Shown one piece after another: positions 11,416 to 23,400 of a stretch of DNA of 64,000 nucleotides. How positions within the stretch are numbered: position 1 is the stretch's first letter; every line of letters begins with the position of its first letter. Location of the stretch: assembly GCA_001949185.1 (NCBI GenBank), contig BDGG01000002.1, positions 6,352,772-6,416,771 on the forward strand. The letters are read 5' to 3'. Position numbers and translations under genes: made by a program. The DNA is from Ramazzottius varieornatus. Its lineage: Eukaryota; Tardigrada; Eutardigrada; Parachela; Ramazzottiidae. The notes beneath the pieces were generated by a model. That model searched no databases and had not been told where the DNA came from. It saw only the letters and a list, made by a program, of their open reading frames with translations.

Positions 11416-14400
11416 TTACAGCTCGCCAGCTAGAAAATCATCTTTAGGATGAAAGGCATGAAGTATAGTTTGATTATTGGTAAGGTGATGGGAGAGATGA
11501 CGGCGTCGTTCGCTGCGGTACTGTTGCAGCCTGTAGCAGTGGAACGTGGACTTCTCTCGTTTCTTGATGTCGATTTCGTGTGGTACTATCCATTTGTGCT
11601 CCAAGCATTCGTCAACGGACAGTCGGTTACTGTAATGAAATTTATCATCTCAAATGTTCCACTCCGAGAAAACGTCTAGAACACAATCGAAATGATTCTT
11701 ACTCAGGAAGAACTTTGAGCGTTTGCATGATCAAACGCGTCACTTCGACGGAGAGCCCGCGGTAGAGTTCCGAAGTCAGGTAGCGAACGTAGCATACGTT
11801 GTTGTACGATTCCTCGTCGTCTTCTCCAACGAAAGGATGTCGACCGCTTAATCTGTAAGAAAAGAAAGAATTTAGAGAGGGTGCTGGGAAGATACTCAGA
11901 CCATGTCTTGATTTCGATTTGGGGTGTTTTACTTACAATATGAAAACAAGGACACCGATATTCCAGATATCAGCGCTGACTGTGGCAAGCTTTTCGGTCA
12001 AAATTTCCGGAGCTGTAAATAAAAGAATAAATTTAGGAATATTAGCAAATGAGCGCTGAGAATGTTTTTCATATTAAGAACTTACGTGTATATTCTATGG
12101 GGACTGTGGGCAGTTTGATCATAGCGCCACCTTCAGGCATCTTTCTCGCGGCGCCAAAATCGACGAGCTGGATGAGCAACCTTCGTCTGCTCTTGCTGAC
12201 AACGTTCTCGGGCTGTAGGTTCAAATGAGCAATGCCCAAGTAGTGCAAATACTGTAGTCCATCCAATACTTGACGAATGATCTGGGAAACATCCTCTTCT
12301 GAATACACCTGCTTTTCGCACAGGTACGTCATGATGTCGTATCCCTCGAGTAGGTCTTCGATGAGGACCAGGACATCGTTGTTGTAGGTGAAAGCCACGT
12401 GAAGTTCGACGATGCACTCGTTCTTCAGACCACCCAGTATTTCGTATTCGTTGCGAGCGTCAGGCGAATGCAGATCGATGATCTTGGCCGCGAAGGTTCG
12501 CTGGGCTTTCCGGTCGAAGCACTTCCGTATTATGGAAAACTGACCACTGTAAACATAGATACATGAGTGATGAGTCGTATTCCTGGCAGACTAACTACTT
12601 CTGCTCCAGTTAGCTTACTGGTATATCTGCTCGTAGAATTCAAATTGTTGTTCGGGATCGGTACCCTCATGTAGCGTTGCGGGATATTTCTCCATTAAGC
12701 TGATGAGTCGGGATGGTTTCGATGGCTGCGGAGCAGCTGCTCGTTCTCGCCATTTCAGGTCCGAATGAGCATTGGGTTCGTCGACCATTCGAGGCTCTTC
12801 TCCTGGAACGCAAAAGAAATATTCAACCGGGTGTGAGATGTAACAAGCTAAGGAGGTTCAACTCTACCTGTCATCAATGTTCTGTATTCGTTCGAGGAGA
12901 AGCTGTAAGCGCTCCATCCAAACTGGTTTCGGCAAGAAACACGGAAACGGTAATGTGAGTTCGGGGTGAGGTTTTGCACTACAATGTTCTCGTGCAGTAG
13001 ATCTGCTGACACTGTCCGCCATGCGAGATCATCTCGAGTTCGATATTCCAACCTACGAATAAAGTTTCCATTTCACTTTTGTTCAGAGCGAGAAAACCTC
13101 AATGGTTTGACCGTGCCTGTAAGCCAGAATGTCGGAGTTGCCATCGAACTCCGGAGGTTGCCAACTTAGCGTCATTTCGGTGCTGCTGAGGTACTCCAAG
13201 ACTGGCCATGATGGATGGTCAGGAACCATTCCGAGCTGAAGAGTGGCATGACAGATGGCTTCGCCCAGTCTGTTACGGGCGACACATTTGTATTCTCCAG
13301 CGTCAACGCCGGTTGCTGGACTCAAAGTCAACAGTGCATTTCCGTCTTCGTTGATGAGTGTACGAATATGAGCACCATTTTCCAAGAGTATGTCGTGATG
13401 GTACCAGTGGACTGTAGGTTGAGGGAACCCAATGACCACCACCCGAAGTGTGACAGGCTTGCCTTCAGCGAACGCGGTATCTTTCAGTTTCTCCCTGAAA
13501 AAGGGAGCGAACTCTTCCGTCTGTTCAGCAAGAATACGTCGTCGCTTTCTTCGGGCAGCCAGCTGTGCAGCTTGGCCAAAGCCTTCTTCGTCCATGACTT
13601 CCATCATGCGCCGTCGTTCTTTAACGGCTGGTTTCAAGCCCCACTGTTTATTGTGGGCCTTCACGCGGAAGCTGGCGTTGCCAGATGGATCGGTGGCCAT
13701 ACGCCGATATTCACGAATACGAGCTGGGAGGTCGGGGTCGCGAAGTTGGAGCAGCTCGGTCTCTGGACCCACTTGATAGTGAGAGTCGCTTTGACCGAAG
13801 AAGGAGAAGTGGTAGTCTCGGAAGTCCTCGGAGAGCTCCGAACCGCGTCGACTACGATCGCGATCTTGGGATCCACTCCGCGGACCCGGGCTACCCCGTC
13901 GTATGTGCTGACCGTCCAGGTCGAGGTTGTCGCTGATGTCAGGTGGATACAAAAGGCCTTGTGGATGCTGTAGAGCCATGTAGAGTGGTCGACGTCGAGC
14001 GTATTTGACCACACCAGTCTGCCCCAACTGCAAAGATATAAATCTCGTTATTTACAAAGACCAGAAACGAACAAAAAAATGTATTGTTATGCATGTCATC
14101 ATCTTTTTACACGTTTTCTGTTTTTGAGTTACGCATATCCTTTGTACGAAGTCCTCGACACCGACCTACTACTACGGGCAACAATGCTGAGATCTGCCAA
14201 TTTACTACGATATTTCACTGGAAATACCTTTTGTCTCCGTTTGGCCCAGTAGTCTTCCAGTGGACGGCTATCGATTTCGTAGTTGGTTGTTGAGCCGAAC
14301 CAAGGATGTTTCAACGCTTCTGCGGCTGTCAGTCGGCGAGTTGGATCCTTCTTGAGAAGAGACTGGATGAAGTCCTTTCCTTCTGGTGAGATGTGCTGGA

Positions 14401-17400
14401 AGATGGGGTGGTTGAAGTCCCATTCGCATCTTTGGACATTCAGCAACGTGTCTCGATCGGTAGGCCCGAGGAATGGTGAGACGCCGGAAAGAAGTAAGTA
14501 CGTGATGATGCCGGTACTCCACAAGTCCGTGGGCGTACCACACGGTGACCGCATGGCGATTTCTGGTGAGACAAACTCTGGCGTACCGAACTCGGAAATC
14601 ACATGCCCGGAAGCAGGAATCTTTTGGGCAAGACCGAAATCAACCAAATTGATTCTGTCAGTCGATGGATGTTGGAAAAGAACGTCTTCTGGTTTCAGGT
14701 CAAGGTGAGCGAAGCCTTTGTCATGGACGAATTCCAAAGTGTCGAGCAGTTGCTTGATAATGCTGCGCACGTAATCTTCGCCGTACGTCTTGTTCTTTGT
14801 CAGCCGTGGAATGATTTCGCCGCCCTTTGCCCTGTAAACAGTCTTGATGGAATACGCAAATTAAATGCTAAATTCAGTTTTACTCTTCAGATTATTTTTC
14901 AGAGTCTTCTTTTTCCATAATGTAAAATTCTAGAGTATATGTTAATTTTCTACACGTACATTTCTAGCATCAGAACAACGTAAGAATTTCCAGCGTATCC
15001 ATCGTGAAGACGCACGATATTTGGATGGTGGAGTTCGTTCAGAATGTTGATCTCGTTCTCCAACCACTGACGATCCCGTGGTGGTGCGAATGACACTTTA
15101 GCGGCGTAGTTGTGACCAGACAGTTTCTCCACTGCTCGTTTGACAACGGCTTGGGTTCCACGACCGATCTCCTCGAAGAAGTCGTAAAAGTCCGTGACGC
15201 GTTTGCTCTTCAGGTTGATCCTTCGCTTCTTGTAGTCGAACGGAGACGCAATGGGTGCGCGTGGGGCTTCGGCAAAGATATTGGCGCTACACATGGCTGT
15301 ACCACCAATGTTCTTGGCTTCCACAGTATAGAGTCCATTGTCGAAAGCCCGCACATCATGGAAGATGAGCGAGCAGTGGTTACCTTCTTGGAGGATTTCC
15401 ATGCGGGCATTGGGCGCAATAGGTCGCCAGTCTTTCAACCAGCGAATCTCGGGGAATGGTGTTCCGTCAACTCGGCAGTCTAGGCGAGCTGGCTGACCGA
15501 TGATGAATGTAGCATCAACGATGGGCTCGATGAAGACGGGCGGGTCTGCGACTTCGAGTTGCAGCGTAATGGAAGCCTCGCCGTGTTCGTTTCTCCCCAC
15601 GCACGTGTACTGACCAACGTCTCGGAAGGACAGTTTCTCGATGCTCAGCTGAGTCTGTCCACTAGTACCGTATCGGGAAGCAAACCTTCCACCAGTTTTG
15701 ATCTCTTCGCCCTTAAAGTACCACGAGATCTTCGGCTGGGGGTGTCCGTAGCAGTAGCACTCTAATGTAGCGGTATCGCCCTCCAACCCGTACATGATGT
15801 TGTCTAACTCTCCATAGAACCTCGGCTTCTCGCCAAACATTCCATGTTCGGGACGAGCAACCTCGTAGTCTCGTGGGTCCTTTTCGTACGACTTGCGATC
15901 GGATGGCTTGACCGCATAATGATCGTGGTCCCGAGGTGGAAGGGGGCGCTCAGTTCGTGCATATGGGGAAGGATCACTCACACCGAACTTGTTTTCAGCT
16001 CGAATACGGAAGCGGTAATTGCGATCAGGTTGGAGCAAGTTTTGGACATCGTATTGGTTCTCATCCAGACCTTGTCTTATGGGATGCCAGTCATTGCGGG
16101 AAGCTTCACACATCTCCACGATGTATGTGATTGGAGTGTCTTCGGTGGAGTCCGTGATGGATGGCTTCCATGATAGGTGGCAGCCGGTATCTGTCAAGTC
16201 TGTCAGAAGAGGTGCGGAGGCTAGTGGCCATGGGGGACCAGCTACGCGACCGCGCTTCTTCAGGCCACTGTCGTCAGGTTTCGAAGGACCTTCTTTCGGC
16301 AAAGCGACGAACAGCTCGCAAGCGGTCTTGGCACGACCAGCTTGATTTGAGACTGTACAGGTGTATCGTCCCTCGTGACGTTTCTGGGCTCTGGGGATGG
16401 TCAAAGTCAGCGTGCCATCGGGAAGGTTCTCGAGTGTAAAGCGTGGTCCGTCGTCCAGTTGAATTCCGTCTTTTGTCCTATACAAGTAAAACATTTGAAT
16501 AAAGTACTGAAAGCATCGGTTAATTGAAGAAAGATCCATTGATTGTTTGTGCCACGTGGCGTACCATACGACATTGACATTCATTGGCTCGGACAGCTTG
16601 CAGCTAAGCTGTACTTTCTCCCCTTCCGGTATCTCGGTATCTCGAAGAGGCTTGGCAAACGTCGGTGGTTTGATGTCGCCTTGGCTTTCACCGTTGTCCT
16701 GTTGTGGCTTGAGAACCTTGCTGTCGAGAACATTCAGATACGCCGCACACTGGGCCTTGCCTTCCTCGTTCTCGGCTACCGCAATGTACTGTCCAACTGT
16801 TTCTCTTGCGACGTTACGAATGACCAGTCGACTCCATCCGATCTTCTCCTTGAAGACAATCTCGTACTTGTTGGCTTCTTCCTTGATCTCGGTCTTGCCA
16901 AAGAACCACTTGATGCTCGGTGTAGGTTCCCCAGTCACTTGACATTCAAACGTGACGTCGTAGTTGGTCACGACTTCCGTATCCACGAAGCGTTTCACGA
17001 ACCTGGGTGCTGTACCCCGTGCTTGTGGTTTCTCTCGTCGCCGCGTAACGTTGATGCCGGCGACACATTTGGCGGTTCCGCCAAGGTTGTTCAGTTCAAC
17101 TGTATACACTCCCGTGTCTTCCGGCATGGTGTTGGGTACTTCCAGACGTGAGGTGCCGGGACCGGTGGTAATAAGGACATCGGCCGAGGACTGGATCAGC
17201 TTGTCGTTAAGGAACCACTTGACAGTTGGCGCCGGTATACCGACGAAAGCGCAGTCAAGCTCGAGACGTTCGCCTTCCGCGACTGTCACATCGCGGATCT
17301 TCTTGGTGAAGTATGGCGCTTCGTACTTGTTGGTAACTTCTTTGGACTCAACTGTCACAGCGCCCTCTGTCGACGCTTCGCCAGCTGGGTTTGACGCTAC

Positions 17401-20400
17401 ACATCGGTACAGATGGGCGTCGTCCAGTTCGACGTTGCGGATGGTCAGGACTGAGCCGCCATGACCATCGTCCACGATTCTGGCTTTGGCATCTGATGGT
17501 AGAATCTCGTGCTCTGCTCGGTACCACTTGAGCTTTGGAGTAGGCACGCCATCTGCTCGAACGCGTAGCGTCAAGGTCTGTCCAGTCGAGACGGTCTGGT
17601 TCTTCAGCGGTGTAATGAAGGTTGGAACTTTCTCCTTTCCGGATGCATCGGGACGATCTAGAGAAATAAAATTCAAATTGCGTTGAAAGTAATTTCGGTA
17701 TTCGGCAAAACTGTCTTGCCTGTTTTGACAATCAAGTCTGCATCGCTGGTGGCTTTTCCGGCACTGTTGCGCGCCAGCACAGTGTACGTTCCAGCGTCTT
17801 CCGTGTAAGCTTCCCGAATGACCAGCTTGTACGTGTTGTCCTTCACCACGTACCGGAAGTCATGACTCTCACGGATGGTCTTTCCATTCTTCTGCCATAT
17901 AACGGATGGCTTTGGTTCACCAATGACTTCGCAGGTAAACTCAGCCTTTTGTCCCTCTTTGACGACTTGAGTTTCCAGCGGAGTCAGGAACTCTGGCTTG
18001 CTGCCTTTCTCTTCATCCTCCGGCAGTTCTTCCTCGTCCAGATCAACATCCGACCCGATTGTTTCATCTACAGTCTTATCATCACCTGGCTCACGAATCT
18101 CTGGTCGTTTGGACACCGAAGGAGCCTCTGAGGCATCTTGTTGGCCTACCTTGGTCTTGGATGGAGTCTTCAGCGGTTTGCATGGTTCACTCGGTTTCCC
18201 GACACCTTTTCTGTTTTCGGCAAGAATGCGAAACTCGTAAGTCTCACTCTCGACCAGATCGGTGACGGTCAGTGTCGTGGTAGTTATGATTGTCTTGTTG
18301 ATCTTGACCCAACGTCCCATTTTGCCGGTGCGCCTCTCCACATGATATCCCAGTATCGGACTGCCTCCGTCATTCTCTGGGGGTGTCCATGTTAAGGTGG
18401 TCGAGGTGGGCGTGGTGTTGGAACATTCAGGTGTTCCTGGAGGACCTGGTACGTCTGTAACCACAATTAGTAATGACGAATCAATCGATCAACTGATTGG
18501 TGGACTATCGGCCTTACCGAAAGTGAAGGCCGCCGTTATCGGTCCAATTTCCGCCGATTCTCCAGCGCCATACTTGTTGACTGCTCGAACACAAAATTCG
18601 TACTTGCTGTTTTCTATCAAGTCAGTGATGACTTGTACAAGCTCGGTGGTGGTAGCTACTCGAGTCCAGGTGACTCTTCCGGCCGCCCGTTTCTCCACTT
18701 GGTAGCCGGTTACTGGCGATCCTCCGTCCGACTCAGGTGGCTCCCATCCGATTGTGATCTTGTCCGGGGTGACGTCTGTCGCCTTCAAGTTCTTCGGGGC
18801 CGATGGTGTGCCCAGGACCTTGAGAGTGACATTTGCCTCAACTGAGCCTTCGGAATTGGTTACGCGAACGGTGTAGCGGCCGGCATCGCCTGCCTCGACT
18901 TTCTTCATAACTAGCGAAGACTCGTAGTCTTTCTCGGCGTCGATGCGCACACGTCGTGTCTCCTTGATGGTTTTCTCAGCGAAGATCCAATCAACGTCGG
19001 GATATGGGGAGCCGGCGAAACGGATCTTCATGCTGATGTTATCGCCGACCTGAGCCTCGATAGCATCCGGACATTCCAGGATTTGTGGAGCACTCTTCTT
19101 TTGTCGAACACGTAGTGTCAGTGGAACTTCCGCTTTACCAACTATCAAAGATACAACATCTTAGTCATGTTAGAGATTTTTTAGTAATTTATGCACGAAT
19201 TCACCTTTGTTCTTGAAAGTCACCGAGATCTCTCCGGCGTCTTTTAACTTGCACTGCTTGATCGTGCACACCGCCAGGCCATTTTCAACAGCCAGGTCAA
19301 AATGGGCTTGATCTTTGAACACATCGGACGCGCTGTTCCATGTGACAACGGGGACTGGATTTCCAGAGAACTCAATCTCGAACACGGCGTCCTCTCCTTC
19401 CATAACCTCAACCTCCTCTTGACGAGCCCGACACTTGGGCGCTGACGGCTTCTCCGGGGCTGGCTCCCCTGTTCCAGCAGGTTTAACCACGGTCGGTTCG
19501 ATATCGGTAGCTGCCGCTGAAGGTTTTCTCCTGGGGGCTTCGTTTGCCTTCAGAGTGAAAGGTACGGAAGGCTTACTTGGCTCGCTTTCACCAGCCTGGT
19601 TCCATGCAGTTACCCTTGTCTCATACTCGACTTCCTTCTCCAGAGTTTCAAAGACAAACTTTGTGACAGTTGTCTTCGTCTTTGTGACTTTCCTCCATGA
19701 AGTGGACTTCTTAGCTTTGATGTAGACATCGTAACCTGTGACCGGGTTTCCACCGTCGTCTTCTGGTGCCTTCCATTCGATGGTAGCGGAAGCTTCGGTT
19801 ACTTCCGTCACTTCCGGTTGTCCAGGAGCGGCTGGAACTTTGAATGAGAATTTCGCGTAGATGTCTTCAATCACGACGGGCTCGCTAGCACCATGTTGGT
19901 TGACAGCTTGTACGGAGAAGTCATAGCTGCTGTTCTCGATCAAGCCGGGAACTGGCAAGGTGAGGTCGGCGGTTTCGGCCACGTCTTGCCAAGCCTTTCG
20001 TCCATTGCGCCTCTTCTTCACAATGTAGCTTGTCACAGGAGAACTGTTGTCGGAGACGGGCGGAGACCAGGCGATGGTGATGGTGTCGGGTGTTGTGCTG
20101 ACTGGATGGAGGTTGGTCGGTGGCAATGGCGGAAGCTTCTTCTTGACTGCTGCGGAGAACTGGTCGCTGGGTGGACTGGCTTTGCTTTCGCCGATCTGGT
20201 TCGTGGCGGTTACTTGGATCTCGTAGACCTTTCCAACAGTGAGGTTCTGGTGGACGTACCGCTTTTCCTTGATCAGGGTACGGGTTAGCTTCTTCCAGTT
20301 AGTTGCTTCGACTTCGTGGATGTAAACGTGATAGCCTTCGATGGGGGCGCCACCGTCGAACTTTGGTTCTGTCCATTCGATAGTGGCGTCTGTTTCGGTA

Positions 20401-23400
20401 ACTGTTACGGTCGGCTTTCCGGGCTCCGAAGGCAGTTCTGGAAACAGATACCATTACTTACTTGGTTCAAAGACGTGTCCATGCATCGAGTCCACTAACT
20501 ATTATGTGTCGGCTTACTTATCGTTTTTGCCGTCTCTACGTTTTGCAGTGTGGCCGGTTTGCCGTCACCGATCTGGTTTCTGGCGACCACCTTGAAGTCG
20601 TATGGAGTACCCATTTCCAAGTTTGGCACAGTGAAAGTTGTAAGAGGTGTTTCGCCAATTTCTTCCCAGTCCCCTTCTTCCGCTCCAGCCGGTTTCCTAA
20701 ACACCCCGTAGGCCGTGACGGGGGAGCCACCATCGTCAGACGGTGCTTTCCAGGCAAGCTTAAGCGATTCAGGCTTGATGTCACTTGCACGTAGATTTTC
20801 TGGCTCTGACGGAACCTCTGCTAACCGAGAAGCAAACATTTCATCTGTGGTTATTACTGACTGCTGGAAAATGCCAGGCTATTTCATACCTTTTCGCTGC
20901 GCAGGTTTCACGTGGAATGGTTCCGATGGTTTACTCTGGTCCGACTCACCGGCCTCGTTCACGGCTGTCACAGCGGCTTCGTAGTCTTTCCCCTGTTCCA
21001 GCTCCTCCAGTGTGTGGGTTGTCTTCTTTGCCACGGTCTTCGTGACTTTCCTCCAGTTCTTGGAACCCTTCTCCCTCAAATAGATGTTGTATCCGTCAAC
21101 CGGGGCATCTTTGTCGGCCTTCGGTTCAGTCCACGCGACGGTGGCAGTGGTCTCCGCGATGTCGCTCACTTCCGGCTGACCGGGAGCCTTAGGGATGCGC
21201 AATTTTCCTTTCACCTCCACGTCATTCGCCACTGCTGGTTTCGACTTTCCGATCTTGTTGACCGCGGTCACCTGGAATATGCGAAAGAACGTTTTGACAG
21301 GATTATTGGAATAATCAGTTATCGGTATTTACTCGCTTCTGCACTATCAAGTAATCAAGTTGGACATTTACTATATTCCGCTTTATCAAGAACAGACCTG
21401 AATGTCATAAGTGCCTTCATCAATCTTGGGAATGGTGAATTCTGTCTCGGGAGTCTCAGCGACTGGTTCCCACGTTTTACCACCCTTCGGTCTTCGCTCC
21501 ACGACGTAGTGCGTAACCGGGCTATCACCGTCTGTCTTCGGAGCATCCCACTTCAGTTGGACTTTGTTCACAACTGCCTCTAGTACTTGTAGATTTTGAG
21601 GGGCCGACGGCGCGGTTTCTTTCGGCTTCAACGCGAAAGTGTCGGAAGGTTGGCTAGGCTCGCTCTCGCCAGCACTGTTAGCCGCTGTGACTTGGGCCTC
21701 AAACTCCACCTTGGCTTCGAGGTCTTGCAGTACATGCTTGGTGGTCTTGACAGCTACCTTCGTGACTTTCCGCCAAGTCTTCGTACCTTTTTCGCGGAGG
21801 TACACGTGGTAGCCATCTACAGGAGCGTCCTCTGTTACAGCGGACGGTGTCCATTCCAGTGAAACTTCGGTGGACGTGATGTCATGAGCTGTTGGTTTAC
21901 CCGGAGTCGCTGGCTTGCCTAGATGGGAACCGTCAATTAATCGAATAGCCCAATTGATGAAGGGAAAATGTTACTGTGTTATGAGGTAAGAAATTCTTAC
22001 TTTGATCAAGCTTGATCTCAATTTTGAGCAGTTCAGCTGGCTCCGATGGTCCGATCTTGTTTAAAGCCACAACCCGGAAGTCGTGAGGACCCGTTGGTAG
22101 ACTTGTGGCGGTGAAAGTTGGTTCCGCGCATGTTCCAATCGGCTTGTAGACCTTGTTTCCACTAGGTCGCGCTTCAACAGTATAGCTCAAAACAGGCACG
22201 TCTTCGATCGTTTCAGGAACATCCCATGTCAATGTAACCGAGTCCGCAGTTTTTCCCCCCACCTTCAAGTTTTCAGGAGCACTGGGAACACCCGAAGTCT
22301 TGAAGCTGTCCGATGCCGGACTTGGTGCACTTTCACCGCTGTCATTCTGGGCAGTGACTTGAACCTCATATTCCGTGTTGGAGGTCAGATCGGTAACGGT
22401 GTCATTCGTTTTCTTCACAGCTTTGCGAGTTACTTTCCGCCATTCTTTCTTCCCCTTCTCCTTCACGTAAATGTTGTAACCATCCACGGGTTTCTCGGGT
22501 GACATTGGTGCAGCTGGCCATTCGACCTCAGCTGCTGAGTCAGTGGTGGACAGAACAGTGGGTTTTCCGGGTGCTTCAGGGACATTTATCTTCGCTGGAG
22601 CTTTCTTCTTTGCGCCTTCGTCTTCAGCAAGTTTGAATGGGCTGGAAACGTCGCTAGGTTGGCTTTCACCAATCTCGTTGACGGTAGTGACATAGGCTTC
22701 GTAGGCTTGATCGGTGTTGAGCTCGGTCAGTGTGTGGGTGGTCTTCTTCGTGACGGTCTTTGTTACTTTGCGCCATGTCTTATTTCCTTTTTCGCGTAGG
22801 TAAACGTTGTAGCCGAGGACTGGAGCGACGTCAGAAGAAGCGACTTCCGCCCACGACAAAGTCACCTCGGTGGGGCTGGAGCTTTCTACGTTCGGTGCAC
22901 TGGGTGCGGTGGGCACTTTACCTTCCGTCGTGCCTGAAGGTTAAGCAGATGCAATGTGCATATCAATAACGCGGATAATTTAATGAAGAAAAGCAGACTT
23001 TCTACGCTTGACACTTACCTATCTCGATTTCTTCGGGAAGTTCCAACAGTGCGAAAGGTTCGGAAACTACACTGGGCTTGCTTTCTCCAGCCTTGTTGAC
23101 AGCGGTTACCTGCACCTCCACTTCCGTTCCATCAACGGGAAGCTCAGTCAGCGTATGAGAAGTCGTCTTGATTACAGTCTTGTTCACTTTCTTGAACTGC
23201 TTCTTTCCCTTTTCGCGTAGATAGACATTGTGACCAAGGATTGGACTGCCACCGTCATTCTCGCTTTTCGCCCACGACACAGTTGCATCTGTTGGTGTGA
23301 CATCTTGCAAGACAGGCTGTCCGGGGGGAGAAGGGACACCGGCCTCGCCGTCCGCTACATTTTCAGCTGGCTCTTTGGACTTTGTCTTCCCCATTCCAGC

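Noticed and set aside
13215-13973. Plus-strand 252-residue frame
   Set aside because: Antisense shadow of exon 42 of unc-89, which has clear Ig and FnIII signatures on the minus strand.
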